A stretch of DNA of 64,000 bases from Nocardioides marmorisolisilvae (GTDB lineage Bacteria; Actinomycetota; Actinomycetes; Propionibacteriales; Nocardioidaceae), in assembly GCF_031656915.1 (NCBI RefSeq), contig NZ_CP134227.1, positions 1,736,001 through 1,800,000 on the forward strand. The letters run 5' to 3'. Below are positions 50,992-60,492 of the stretch, piece by piece; the stretch's first letter is position 1; each line of letters begins with the position of its first letter. Made by a program: the position numbers and the translations under genes. Below the pieces are notes generated by a model that saw only the letters and a list, made by a program, of their open reading frames with translations, had not been told where the DNA came from and ran no database searches.

Positions 50992-53769
50992 TCAGGCCGG
51001 TCGGTGGTCCCGCAGCACCGTGACCGTCTGTGCGAGCGCCTTCTCGAGCTGGTCGACCAGGCCGACAGCATGGCCCACCCGATCGGCCGAGCCGAGCTCC
51101 TGGAGCTCGAGGCTGATCCGCCCGACCCGCATCGCGCCCAGGTTGAGCGCACTTCCCTTGAGCTTGTGCGCGACGAACTCGAAGCGCTTCGCGTCGCCAC
51201 GCTTGGCCACCTCGCGCAGCTCCTCGACCTGCTCGAAGGCGTCGGCGACGAAGTTGTCGATCGCCCGCTGAACCAGCGGCGTGGCCGCCTCGCCCATGTC
51301 GAGGAGATCCTCGAGTCGCTCGATGTCGAGGATCCGATCGTCCTCGGGCAGGTCGGGGGCGGCGGCCGCGGCGGCGACCGCGCGGACCTTGGCCTGGGCG
51401 CGTTGTCGGACCGCGGTGGGCGCCCGGTGCGGCACGTGCTCGTGGAGCACGGCGCCGAGCCGGTCCATCACCAGCGGCTTGGTCAGGAAGCCGTCCATCC
51501 CGGCGGCGAGGCACCGTTCCCGCTCCCCCTCGGTCGCCGAGGCGGTGACGGCGATGATCGGCACATGGACGCCGGAGCGCTCACCGCCACGGATCATGCG
51601 GGTCGCAGCGAACCCGTCGACCATCGGCATCTGCAGATCCATCAGCACCGCGTCGTACCCGCCGCTGAGGGCGCGTGAGGCGCCCACCTCGCCGTTCTCG
51701 GCGACGTCCGCGGAGATCCCGAGGGCCTCAAGCATGCCGAGGGCGACCATGCGGTTGACCTCGTTGTCCTCGACAACGAGCACGTGCCCCGTCAACGGGG
51801 TGCGCTGGGCGGGGGTGCTGCGCAGCAGGCCGGTGCCGCGACGGCCGGCACCGAACCAGCCGGTGAACCAGAACGTGCTACCGGCCCCGATACCGCTGGT
51901 GGCGCCGAGCTCACCATCCAACGCCGCGACGATCTGGCGCGCGATGGCCAGGCCCAGCCCGGTGCCGCCGTGGGTGCGTGTGGTGGAGGCGTCGGCCTGC
52001 CGGAACGGCTCGAACACCCGCGACAGCTGGTCGGCGTCCATGCCGATGCCGGTGTCGCTCACCTCGGCGCGCACCAGAACGCGGTCGCCGTGCTCCTCGG
52101 CCTCGACGCGGACCTCGACCCTGCCCTCGGACGTGAACTTGACCGCGTTCGAGGCGAGGTTGGCCAACACCTGGCCGAACCGGCTCGGGTCGCCGACGAT
52201 GCGGTCCGGCACCGACTCGTCGATGTTCACGACGAGCTCGATGCCCTTCTCGGCGGCTGTGGGAGCGAGCAGGTCGAGGGCCCGTTGGACAGTCGCGGGA
52301 AGGTGGAACTCCAGGAGCTCCAGCTCCAGCCCGCCGGCCTCGATCTTGGAGAAGTCGAGGATGTCGTTGACCAGGGCGAGCAACGAGCTGCCCGCATCGC
52401 CCATGCCGTCGACGAGACGACGTTGGTTGTCGTCGAGCGGCGTCCTCAACAGCAGGTCGGCCAGTCCGATCACGCCGTTCAGGGGAGTGCGGATCTCGTG
52501 GCTCATCGTCGCGAGGAACTCCGACTTGGCCCGGGAGGCCTCCATCGCCTGGTCGCGCGCACTCGCGAGCTCCTGGGCGGCCGCCTCCCGCAGCGCGACA
52601 TGCGCCAGCTGGGAGGAGACCTGGTCGACGAGCGAGCGGAGCATCGCGTGCCGGACGAACGGCGAGCACGCAGTGATGACCAGGACTACCGCCGGAGTGC
52701 CGCCCGGACTGACCAGGAATCCGATCGACGGCTCGTCGGGCACCTCGTCCTCGTCGAAGACCGTCGCCCCGGTCAGCAGGGTCTGTGTCGCGATCCGCCG
52801 CTCGCGGTCGGTGTGATCGGCCGCGATGCCGCCGACCTCGAGTGGCACCAGGCGGTCGCCGACGATCGAGAACGCCACCGCACGACCCCAGTCGTCGTCG
52901 ACCAGGAGCAGATCCCGGAGCCGGACCAACGCGTCAGGAAGGGTGCCGGTCTCGTTCGCCGCCGTCGCCATGAACTGCATCATCGTGTTCAGCACCACGG
53001 CGTCGCGCAGTTGGAGCTCGGTCTCCTTGGCTTCGTCGATGTCCTGGATGGTCCCCGTCACCCGCAGCGGGTTGCCCTGCTCGTCGCGGGCCTGCACCTG
53101 CCCGACGGCACGCACCCAGCGGAAGCTGCCGTCCCGGAGCCGGATCCGACCGTCGACCGTGCGCTCCCCACCGTCGACGAGAGCGGCCTCGTAGATCGCG
53201 CGAACGCGCTCCGAGTCGTCCTTCTCGAGCAGGTCGAAGAAGATCTCAGCGTCGGGCTTGACCGAGGCGGGATCGAGGTCGAGGACGTTGTACATCTCGT
53301 CGGACCAGGTCACGTCCCCCGCGACCAGGTCGATCTCCCAGCTGCCCAGCCGCGCAAGCGACTGCGCCTCGGCGAGCTGGGACCGGCTGCGGACCAGCTC
53401 CCGCACCAGGGTTCGATGCCGGGTGCTCTCCGTCAGCCGGTGGAGGTGGCCGACCAGGACGCCGTCCGGGTCGCGGACGGCGCTGTGACGCACGAGGACG
53501 AACACCGAGGTGCCGTCGGGTCGATGGCAGACCTGTTCGGTCTCCGATGCGGTGGCGGCGCCGGAGCGGAACGGCTCCTCCAGGCCATCCATGCCGACAC
53601 GCTCGAGCAGGTCGTCCAGGCGAGCCTCGGCAAGCTCGTCGGCCGATCGGCCCAGGATCTCCCCGGTCCGGCCGTTGACGTGGAGCGTGCGTCCATCCAG
53701 ATCGACCAACCACAGGCCATCGCCCGCGGACTCCACGATCTGCCGGTACAGCTCAGCCTCAGCAACCAC
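50992..53769 (-). CDS. hybrid PAS sensor kinase with receiver and HPt domains
   Basis: Multidomain phosphorelay protein of 925 aa, apparently soluble. Two PAS domains (about 1-115 and 135-250) are followed by a GAF-like region (265-390), a HisKA domain with phospho-His424 (FLATMSHEIRTPLNG), HATPase (N-box Asn541, DTGIGM 572-577, GGTGLGLAIA), a receiver with Asp711 (AVLMDLQMPMVDG), and an HPt domain with His868 (FVAHKLKGSALNLGAM). Thus four phosphorelay steps lie in one chain, as in ArcB/BarA-type kinases. No response regulator adjoins it. GTG at 53769 follows GGAG. Confidence 0.92.
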   Translation of the reverse strand: MVAEAELYRQIVESAGDGLWLVDLDGRTLHVNGRTGEILGRSADELAEARLDDLLERVGMDGLEEPFRSGAATASETEQVCHRPDGTSVFVLVRHSAVRDPDGVLVGHLHRLTESTRHRTLVRELVRSRSQLAEAQSLARLGSWEIDLVAGDVTWSDEMYNVLDLDPASVKPDAEIFFDLLEKDDSERVRAIYEAALVDGGERTVDGRIRLRDGSFRWVRAVGQVQARDEQGNPLRVTGTIQDIDEAKETELQLRDAVVLNTMMQFMATAANETGTLPDALVRLRDLLLVDDDWGRAVAFSIVGDRLVPLEVGGIAADHTDRERRIATQTLLTGATVFDEDEVPDEPSIGFLVSPGGTPAVVLVITACSPFVRHAMLRSLVDQVSSQLAHVALREAAAQELASARDQAMEASRAKSEFLATMSHEIRTPLNGVIGLADLLLRTPLDDNQRRLVDGMGDAGSSLLALVNDILDFSKIEAGGLELELLEFHLPATVQRALDLLAPTAAEKGIELVVNIDESVPDRIVGDPSRFGQVLANLASNAVKFTSEGRVEVRVEAEEHGDRVLVRAEVSDTGIGMDADQLSRVFEPFRQADASTTRTHGGTGLGLAIARQIVAALDGELGATSGIGAGSTFWFTGWFGAGRRGTGLLRSTPAQRTPLTGHVLVVEDNEVNRMVALGMLEALGISADVAENGEVGASRALSGGYDAVLMDLQMPMVDGFAATRMIRGGERSGVHVPIIAVTASATEGERERCLAAGMDGFLTKPLVMDRLGAVLHEHVPHRAPTAVRQRAQAKVRAVAAAAAAPDLPEDDRILDIERLEDLLDMGEAATPLVQRAIDNFVADAFEQVEELREVAKRGDAKRFEFVAHKLKGSALNLGAMRVGRISLELQELGSADRVGHAVGLVDQLEKALAQTVTVLRDHRPA

Positions 53770-53888
53770 CTGTCTCCACCCCGGCCGCGCGAGTCACGCC
53801 ACCCCTCCCGACGCCAACGATAGGGCAGCGGCAATAGGGGCGACCGGGATATCCCGGGCCGGGACGGCGGCGGCCTAGACCAGCAGGT

Positions 53889-55460
53889 TCATTCCCACTC
53901 GATCGTGCCCGGCGGCTTGGAGGTGATGTCGACGGTCACCCGGTTGACCTCCCGGACCTCGTTGGTAATCCGGGTCGAGATCCGCTCGAGGACGTCGTAC
54001 GGCAGCCGAGCCCAGTCAGCGGTCATCGCGTCCTCGGAGGTCACCGGACGCAGCACCACCGGGTGGCCGTAGGTGCGGCCGTCGCCCTGCACGCCGACGG
54101 ACCGGACGTCGGCGAGCAGTACCACCGGGAACTGCCAGATGTCACGGTCCAGGCCGGCCCGGGTGAGCTCCTCGCGCGCGATCGCGTCGGCCTCGCGGAG
54201 GATGTCGAGCCGCTCGCGAGTCACCTCGCCGATGATCCGGATGGCCAGCCCGGGGCCGGGGAACGGGTGCCGCCAGACGATCTCGGCGGGCAGGCCGAGC
54301 TGTTCGCCGACCAGACGGACCTCGTCCTTGAAGAGCGTGCGCAGCGGCTCGACCAGCGCGAACTCGAGGTCGTCGGGCAGGCCGCCCACGTTGTGGTGGG
54401 ACTTGATGTTGGCGGCACCGCTTTGCCCATCGTGAAGGGCGCCACCTGACTCGACCACGTCCGGGTAGAGGGTGCCCTGCACCAGGAACGCGACCTTGTC
54501 GTCGGCGCCCTGGAGCACTTCGGCCTCCGCGGCCTCGAAGACCCGGATGAACTCGCGCCCGATGATCTTCCGCTTCTGCTCCGGGTCGCTCACTCCAGCG
54601 AGGGCGTCGAGGAAGCGCTTCTCGGCGTCCACCACATGCAGCCGTACGCCGGTCGAGGCGACGAAGTCGCGCTCCACCTGCTCGGCCTCGCCCTTGCGGA
54701 GCAGCCCGTGGTCGACGAAGACACACGTCAGCCGGTCACCGATCGCACGCTGGACGACCGCTGCCGCCACCGCGGAGTCGACGCCGCCGGACAGTCCGCA
54801 GATGGCCCGCCCGTCACCGATCTGCGCACGGACCTTGTCGACCTGCTCCTCCACGATGTTCACCATCGTCCAGGTCGGCCGGCACCCGGCGATGTGGAGC
54901 AGGAAGTGCTCGAGGACCGCCTGGCCGTGCTCGGTGTGCATCACCTCGGGATGCCACTGGACGCCGGCGAATCCCCGCTCGACCTGCTCGAAGGCGGCCA
55001 CCGGGGTCGCGCTGGTGCTCGCCAGCACCGAGAACCCCTCCGGCGCGTCGGTCACCGAGTCGCCATGGGACATCCACACCCGCTGCTCGGTCGGCAGGTC
55101 CGCGAGGAGCGTGCCGCCGAGGCCGACCTGCAACTCGGTCCGGCCGTACTCCGAGACGCCGTTGCGGGCCACCTCGCCCCCCAGGGCGCGGGCCATCGCC
55201 TGGAAGCCGTAGCAGATGCCGAACACCGGCACCCCAGCCTCGAACAGGGCCGGGTCGACGCCGGGCGCGCCCTCGACATACACGCTCGACGGGCCACCCG
55301 AGAGGACGATCGCCTTCGGCTCCCTGGCCAACATCTCGGCGACCGGCATCGAGTGGGGCACGATCTCGGAGTACACCTTGGCCTCGCGGACGCGCCGGGC
55401 GATGAGCTGGGCGTACTGGGCGCCGAAGTCGACGACGAGGACGAGGTCGTGGTCGGTCAC
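53889..55460 (-). CDS. guaA: GMP synthase (glutamine-hydrolysing)
   Basis: GMP synthase of 523 aa converting XMP, ATP and glutamine to GMP. The class I amidotransferase domain has the Cys83 nucleophile in GICYGFQ and His170/Glu172 in [13 protein letters not shown]; the ATP-pyrophosphatase P-loop is LSGGVDSA (223-230); the C-terminal dimerisation domain ends with the conserved GTIEWE. A short insertion after VVESGG (ALHDGQ) lengthens a loop near residues 341-346. GTG at 55460 is the start. A 324-bp gap (55461-55784) to the divergent FUSC gene holds its promoter and a strong hairpin. Confidence 0.97.
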   Translation of the reverse strand: MTDHDLVLVVDFGAQYAQLIARRVREAKVYSEIVPHSMPVAEMLAREPKAIVLSGGPSSVYVEGAPGVDPALFEAGVPVFGICYGFQAMARALGGEVARNGVSEYGRTELQVGLGGTLLADLPTEQRVWMSHGDSVTDAPEGFSVLASTSATPVAAFEQVERGFAGVQWHPEVMHTEHGQAVLEHFLLHIAGCRPTWTMVNIVEEQVDKVRAQIGDGRAICGLSGGVDSAVAAAVVQRAIGDRLTCVFVDHGLLRKGEAEQVERDFVASTGVRLHVVDAEKRFLDALAGVSDPEQKRKIIGREFIRVFEAAEAEVLQGADDKVAFLVQGTLYPDVVESGGALHDGQSGAANIKSHHNVGGLPDDLEFALVEPLRTLFKDEVRLVGEQLGLPAEIVWRHPFPGPGLAIRIIGEVTRERLDILREADAIAREELTRAGLDRDIWQFPVVLLADVRSVGVQGDGRTYGHPVVLRPVTSEDAMTADWARLPYDVLERISTRITNEVREVNRVTVDITSKPPGTIEWE

Positions 55461-55668
55461 GATCGCTGCCTTCGGGGTTGCGGTGATGAGGGTCTGGAGT
55501 CTAGTTGCGCACCCCGGGACGACGCAGCCGGGCCCGGATCGGAGTACGTCCGAAAAAACTTTCGTCACCGCCATAACCCCCGTCCGAAGGCCTCGTTTAC
55601 GGTGTCGGATCCGGTGCTTTTGCTCCCTCCCAGGCCGGATCACACCAGGTCCGCGGCAAGTGGACTCG

Positions 55669-55706
55669 CCAGGGCCCGACCCCCTCCCTCCCCGGTCGGG
55701 CCCTGG
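55669..55706 (+). promoter_or_regulatory. strong 13-bp hairpin upstream of the FUSC transporter gene
   Basis: CCAGGGCCCGACC (55669-55681) and GGTCGGGCCCTGG (55694-55706) are perfectly complementary around a 12-base pyrimidine loop. It lies 79 bp before the ATG at 55785 and within the 324-bp gap to guaA. It could be a 5'-leader attenuator for the transporter, a terminator of an upstream RNA, or a protein site. No known riboswitch consensus was recognised; the rest of the gap shows nothing else. Confidence 0.6.
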
Positions 55707-55784
55707 ATCCATTTCCGGACCATTTTCCCCTCGGCCCGTGTCGCATCCGGGCATGCGCGCGTCGCGCTCGGGCACGAGGGCTGC

Positions 55785-56870
55785 ATGCGGCTCACCCTCC
55801 CGCGGCTGCGGATCCTCGAGCGTCGACCCGGCGTGGCACGCGCCGTGCGTGCAGGCCTGGCAGCCGCGATCGCCTGGCTGATCGTGCGACCGCTCGGAGG
55901 CGCCGCGAACCTCTACCCCTACTACGCGCCCTTCGGCGCGGTGATCGCCGTGACGACCACGGTGGCGGGGTCGATTCGCGACTCGCTGCGTGCGGTCGCA
56001 GCCGTGATGATCGGCGCGGCCCTCGCCCTCGCGATCCACGCGGTGACCGACAACGATGTGCTCGGGCTGCTCGTGGTGATCGGTGGCGGCTCCCTGATCG
56101 CGAACTGGTCGGTTCTGGGCCGCCTGGGGAGCTGGGTGCCGGTCGCCGGATTGTTCGTGCTGATCCCCGGAGGGGCGGACTCCGAGGAGTTCCTGATCGG
56201 CTACCTCGGCCTGACCAGCCTGGGCGCCGCGATCGGGATCGTGGTCAACCTGGTCTTCGCCCCGCTGCCCCTGTCCCGCACCGGACTGCGCGTGCGGGAG
56301 GTCCGCGACGCCCTGGCCGAGCAGCTCACCGAGCTGGCCGAGGGACTGCGCGGCGACAGGGCCCCGACGCCGGAGGAGTGGCAGGAGGGGCATCGTGCGC
56401 TGATCCCACTCTCCCGACGGATGAGTGAGATGGTCGGCGAGGCGTCAGAGGCTCGCCGTGCGAACTGGCGGGCCCGGCACTGGCGAGACACCGCGAACCG
56501 GCAGTACGCACTGGCCCGGGCCCTGGAGCAGCTCACCTTCCTCGTGGAGGACGTCTCCACCCTGCTGTCCACCCACGAGGTGAGCGGATCGGAGCACATC
56601 GCGCTCGGCCCGCGGCTGCGCCCTCAGGCGGCGGAGCTGCTGGCCGCCGCCGCCGACCTGCTGGCCGGGCTGGACTCCCCGATCGCTCCCCTCGAACCGC
56701 TGCGCAGGGTCGACGCTGCGATGGCCGAGCTCGTCGAGGAGATCCGGCGTACTCGCGGGGAGACCGGTGACGACCTCTTCACCGCCGGCGCCCTCGTCAT
56801 CGCCGTACGCCGTGCCGTCAGCGCCCTGGTCCCCGACGACCACGCCGACGAGCTCCCCTCCCGCCACTGA
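55785..56870 (+). CDS. FUSC-family membrane protein (aromatic acid exporter-like)
   Basis: Membrane protein of 361 aa. The first 170 residues contain six hydrophobic segments with the FUSC/ArAE signature [21 protein letters not shown] and a short repeat of [20 protein letters not shown]. The C-terminal 190 residues are a soluble helical domain ([37 protein letters not shown]). FUSC proteins export aromatic acids or fusaric-acid-like compounds. GAGGG precedes the ATG at 55785. It is convergent with the ChoD-like oxidoreductase gene and followed by a repeat-rich junction. Confidence 0.8.
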   Translation: MRLTLPRLRILERRPGVARAVRAGLAAAIAWLIVRPLGGAANLYPYYAPFGAVIAVTTTVAGSIRDSLRAVAAVMIGAALALAIHAVTDNDVLGLLVVIGGGSLIANWSVLGRLGSWVPVAGLFVLIPGGADSEEFLIGYLGLTSLGAAIGIVVNLVFAPLPLSRTGLRVREVRDALAEQLTELAEGLRGDRAPTPEEWQEGHRALIPLSRRMSEMVGEASEARRANWRARHWRDTANRQYALARALEQLTFLVEDVSTLLSTHEVSGSEHIALGPRLRPQAAELLAAAADLLAGLDSPIAPLEPLRRVDAAMAELVEEIRRTRGETGDDLFTAGALVIAVRRAVSALVPDDHADELPSRH

Positions 56871-56885
56871 CCCCCCACCCACCCG

Positions 56886-56966
56886 GTCGAGGCGGCTCGA
56901 CTTTGCAACCCAGAGACGCCGAGGCGGCGCAGATGTGCGGTCCTGCACGGCCACACCGCCTCGACA
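56886..56966. repeat. GTCGAGGCGG-core repeat cluster and probable two-way terminator
   Basis: Three copies lie between convergent genes: GTCGAGGCGGCTCGACTTTG (from 56886), GCCGAGGCGGCGCAGATGTG (from 56918) and an inverted ACCGCCTCGAC (56954-56964). The last two pair through CGAGGCGG/CCGCCTCG with GTGC/GCAC inside. The same element appears, inverted and in tandem, at 62917-62972. Confidence 0.75.
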
Positions 56967-56970
56967 GGGC

Positions 56971-58746
56971 TCAGGAGACCGCGACGATCGGGAGCCGCAA
57001 TGCCGCAGGGGCGTCGTCCGGAACGACCGGGGAGCGCGGTGCGACCGGCGCCAGCGCCTCGTACGCCGACCCGAGCGACGGGCGCGGGTCGGCCTCACCC
57101 TTGTTGGGCCAGTAGGCCATCGCGCGCTCGGCCTGGGCGGTGATGGTCAGCGACGGGTTCACCCCGAGGTTCGCGGAGATCGCCGACCCGTCGGCGATGT
57201 GCAGGCCGGGGTAGCCATACACGCGCTGCCACGGGTCGACCACGCCGGTCTCCGCCGAGTCACCGATGGTGCAGCCGCCGATGAAGTGCGCGGTGAGCGG
57301 CCGGTTGAACGGCTCGCCGATGTTGCCGCCAGGGGTGCCGCCGAGCAGGGCAGCCATCCGGCGTACCGCCTCGTTGGCCTTCGGAATCCAGGTCGGGTTC
57401 GGCTGGCCGTGCCCCTGCTTCGACGACAGCACCCAGCCCAACGGTGTCTTCTTCGGGAACGTGGTGATGGAGTTGTCGACGGTCTGCATCACCAGGGCGA
57501 TCACGGTCCGCTCCGACCAGTGCTTGAGGTCATAGAGCTCGAGCACCTCCCGACGCTTGGACCACATCTCCTTCAGCCACGCCTTCCAGCGTGGGTCGGG
57601 ACCGTCGCCGTCGGTGAGCACGGTCTGCATCATCGCCATCGCATTCGAGCCCTTGCCGTAGCGCACCGGCTCGATGTGGGTCACCTCGTCGGGGTGCCAC
57701 GACGACGTGATCGCCACGCCCTGGCTGTAGTCGACGCTGGTGTCGGGCGCGAGGGCACCGAGGATGGACTCGGAGTTCGTCCGGGTCAGCTCGCCGAGCC
57801 GGTCCGACAGGCCGGCCAGGTCTCCTTCGGCCTTGAGCCGGTGCAGCAGCTTCTGCGTGCCCAGGGCCGCGGCCGCGAAGACGACCTGCTCGGCGGTGAA
57901 GCTGCGCGTCGCCGTACGTCGGGACGCCTTGGCCTTGGTCCACCGGGCGTCGACCCGGTAGCCACCACCGTCGAGCGGGCGGACCCGGGTGACCGTCGTC
58001 AGCGGATGCACCACCGCGCCGTTCTGCTCGGCGAGGTAGAGATAGTTCTTCACCAGCGTGTTCTTCGCGTTGTGCCGGCACCCTGTCATGCACTCACCGC
58101 AGTTGAGGCAGGTGTTCCGCTCGGGGCCCTTGCCACCGAAGTACGGGTCCGCGACCCGCTCGCCGTCGGCCTGCCCGGGTCCACCGAAGAACACCCCGAC
58201 CGGCGTCGGGTGGAAGGTGTCGCCGACGCCCATGTCGTCGGCCACCTTCTTCATCACCTCGTCCGACGGGGTCAGGTGTGGGTAGGTGACCACGCCGAGC
58301 ATCCGCTTCGCCTGGTCGTAGTACGGCGCCAGCTCGGTCTTCCAGTCGGTGATGTGCGCCCACGACTTGTCCCGGTAGAACGCGTCGAGCGGCTCGTAGA
58401 GCGTGTTCGCGTAGACCAGCGATCCGCCACCCACGCCGGCACCGGCCAGGATCATGCAGTCCTTGACCATGTCGATGCGCTGGATGCCGTAGCAGCCGAT
58501 CGCGGGGTTGAACAGGTAGCGCTTGAGGTCGAACGACGTGGACGCGAAGTCCTCGTCACGGAACCGCGCGCCGGCCTCGAGAACCGCGACCCGGTAGCCC
58601 TTCTCGGTGAGCCGCAGGGCGGTGACCGAGCCGCCGAAACCCGAGCCGATGACGATCACGTCGTAGTCGAAATCCGTGCCGGCGTCGGTCGTCGGGTCCA
58701 TCTCCTCGGCACGATGCTTGCCCGCGCCGCTGTCCGTCGTACTCAT
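56971..58746 (-). CDS. choD: GMC-family oxidoreductase, ChoD-like (putative cholesterol oxidase)
   Basis: FAD-dependent GMC oxidoreductase of 591 aa, similar in length and motifs to mycobacterial ChoD. The FAD motif GSGFGG is at residues 34-39, VGGGSLVYANTLYEP near 105-119, and the C-terminal catalytic part is TAHFIGGCTIGDSAE...VYGYPGLHIADGSAI, with the His of GMC enzymes. Residues 213-223 (CLNCGECMTGC) contain four Cys in a CxxCxxCxxxC pattern typical of Fe-S clusters, not expected in simple cholesterol oxidases. The stop of the upstream aldehyde dehydrogenase overlaps its ATG at 58746, so both form an operon. True sterol activity is unproven in this family. Confidence 0.8.
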   Translation of the reverse strand: MSTTDSGAGKHRAEEMDPTTDAGTDFDYDVIVIGSGFGGSVTALRLTEKGYRVAVLEAGARFRDEDFASTSFDLKRYLFNPAIGCYGIQRIDMVKDCMILAGAGVGGGSLVYANTLYEPLDAFYRDKSWAHITDWKTELAPYYDQAKRMLGVVTYPHLTPSDEVMKKVADDMGVGDTFHPTPVGVFFGGPGQADGERVADPYFGGKGPERNTCLNCGECMTGCRHNAKNTLVKNYLYLAEQNGAVVHPLTTVTRVRPLDGGGYRVDARWTKAKASRRTATRSFTAEQVVFAAAALGTQKLLHRLKAEGDLAGLSDRLGELTRTNSESILGALAPDTSVDYSQGVAITSSWHPDEVTHIEPVRYGKGSNAMAMMQTVLTDGDGPDPRWKAWLKEMWSKRREVLELYDLKHWSERTVIALVMQTVDNSITTFPKKTPLGWVLSSKQGHGQPNPTWIPKANEAVRRMAALLGGTPGGNIGEPFNRPLTAHFIGGCTIGDSAETGVVDPWQRVYGYPGLHIADGSAISANLGVNPSLTITAQAERAMAYWPNKGEADPRPSLGSAYEALAPVAPRSPVVPDDAPAALRLPIVAVS

Positions 58747-60365
58747 GGGCGCCCCATCTTCTTCATCAGCCGCAGCGACAACGTCATCACCTTGGCGTAC
58801 TGCTCATCGCTCATTCCGAACTGCGGCCCGAACCGAAGCAGCGCCTGGGACGCGACCGACTGGGTCTCGGTGTAGCGCAGGATCCCCTCGCCCCCTTGAC
58901 GACGGCCCTGCCCCGACTCGCGCATCCCCCCCATCGGCGCGTCGACGCTGGCGAAGGTGGCGCCGAAGGCCTCGTTGATGTTGATGGTCCCGCACCTGAT
59001 CTGGCGGGCGATCATCCTGGCCCGGGCGGTGTCACGGCTGTAGATCGCGCCGTTCAGGCCGTACTCCCCGTCGTTGGCACGCGCGACCGCATCGGCCTCG
59101 TCGTGGAAGCGGTAGAGGCTGATCACCGGGCCGAAGGTCTCGTTGCCGAAGCAGGTCATCTCCGGCGTGACGCCCTCGAGGATCGTCGGCTCGTAGAAGT
59201 ACGGGCCGAGATCCGGTCGCGCCCGTCCGCCGGCGAGTACCGTCGCACCCTTGGCGACGGCGTCCTCGACGTGGGCGGTGACGGTGTCGAGCTGGTCCTG
59301 GCTGATCAGCGAGCCCATGTCCGAACCCCAGCCGATCCCGGCGTCGAGCCGCATCGCCTTGGTCCTCTCGACGAACTTCTCCTTGAACCGGTCGTAGACC
59401 TGGTCGGCCACGAACATCCGCTCGGTCGAGACGCACAACTGGCCGGCGTTCGAGAAGCAGGCGCGTACGGCGCCCTCGGCCGCGCGCTCGAGGTCGGCGT
59501 CGCGCAGGATGAGGATCGGGTTCTTCCCGCCGAGCTCGAGCGACGCGCCGATCAGGCGCTCTGCGCACTGCCGCGCGATGTGCTTGCCGGTCGCGGTCGA
59601 GCCGGTGAAGCAGATGTAGTCGGCACGCTGGATCATCGGCGTGCCCAGCTCGCGGCCGGGGCCGGCCACGACGTTCCAGAGGTCGCGAGGGAAGCCGGCC
59701 TCCTCGAGGAGCTGCGCGCCGAGCAGCGCGCTGAGCATCGTCTGCGCGTCCGGCTTGGCCACCACCGCGTTGCCCGCGAGCAGCGCCGGGATGCCGTCGC
59801 ATAGCGCCATCGTGAACGGGTAGTTCCACGGCGAGATGATCCCGACCACGCCCTTGGGCACGTGGTTGACCTCGGCGCGGGTGAGCACCGGGATGACACC
59901 GATCCGGCGCTCGGTGTCGAGGTGGCGGTGCGCCGTACGCGCGTAGTAGCGCGCGGTCAGCGCGATGTGCAGCGGCTCGTCGAACGCGTGCTTGCGGGCC
60001 TTGCCCGACTCCCAGCAGATCAGGTCGATGATCTCGTCCTGCCGGTCGAGCACGATGTCGTGCAGCCGGAGCAGCATCGCGGCCCGGTCATCGATGCTCA
60101 CCCGCTGCCAGGCCTGCTGCGCCCGTCGGGCCCGCTCGAACGCCTCGGCCACGTCGGCCTCGCTGGACTGCGGAATGATCGCCAGCGGCTGCCCGGTCGC
60201 GGGCGCGTACGCCGTGACGGTCTCGCCGGTGCTGCTCACAACGCGATCGGTCAGGGCCTTGACGTAGCCCGGCTCGAACGCGTACGACGCCTTCGGGTCG
60301 TGCTCGGGGTCGAAGGGCAGCTCACCGGCGGAGGCCGGTCCGGGTCCGGACGTTGGCTGGGTCAT
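58743..60365 (-). CDS. aldehyde dehydrogenase, succinate-semialdehyde dehydrogenase (NADP+) type
   Basis: Aldehyde dehydrogenase of 540 aa. Catalytic Cys311 in NAGQLCVSTERMF, general base Glu277 in LELGGKNP, cofactor loop FTGSTATGK, and the Asn in SPWNYPFTM. The sequence is nearest GabD2/succinate-semialdehyde dehydrogenases and related fatty-aldehyde enzymes. The N-terminus has about 30 extra residues. It is the first gene of a pair with the ChoD-like oxidoreductase, overlapping by four bases. Promoter-like TTTACA lies upstream; the gap to the LigD gene holds a 21-bp tandem repeat. Confidence 0.88.
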   Translation of the reverse strand: MTQPTSGPGPASAGELPFDPEHDPKASYAFEPGYVKALTDRVVSSTGETVTAYAPATGQPLAIIPQSSEADVAEAFERARRAQQAWQRVSIDDRAAMLLRLHDIVLDRQDEIIDLICWESGKARKHAFDEPLHIALTARYYARTAHRHLDTERRIGVIPVLTRAEVNHVPKGVVGIISPWNYPFTMALCDGIPALLAGNAVVAKPDAQTMLSALLGAQLLEEAGFPRDLWNVVAGPGRELGTPMIQRADYICFTGSTATGKHIARQCAERLIGASLELGGKNPILILRDADLERAAEGAVRACFSNAGQLCVSTERMFVADQVYDRFKEKFVERTKAMRLDAGIGWGSDMGSLISQDQLDTVTAHVEDAVAKGATVLAGGRARPDLGPYFYEPTILEGVTPEMTCFGNETFGPVISLYRFHDEADAVARANDGEYGLNGAIYSRDTARARMIARQIRCGTININEAFGATFASVDAPMGGMRESGQGRRQGGEGILRYTETQSVASQALLRFGPQFGMSDEQYAKVMTLSLRLMKKMGRP

Positions 60366-60431
60366 GTCGCGGAGAATACGCGCCGGTAACCACTTGACAC
60401 AATGCCCGATCTTGTAAAGCGGACGCCCGCC

Positions 60432-60492
60432 GAGTGGTCACAGATTGCCCGCGAGCGGTCCCAGATTGCCCGCGAGTGGTCACGGATGGCTC
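60432..60492 (+). repeat. 21-bp tandem repeat, about three units
   Basis: Units start at 60432, 60453 and 60474: GAGTGGTCACAGATTGCCCG, GAGCGGTCCCAGATTGCCCG and GAGTGGTCACGGATGGCTCA, each 21 bp. The GAGTGGTC core is the one found in nested inverted form at 17697-17797. The array ends at the stop of the LigD-type gene (60491). Confidence 0.8.

Noticed and set aside
55620-55710. Known riboswitch (fluoride, guanidine or ydaO type) before the FUSC gene
   Set aside because: A strong hairpin is present but none of those consensus sequences could be matched.
60432-60492. CRISPR-like array
   Set aside because: Units of 21 bp are directly adjacent, with no spacers, and no cas genes are present.
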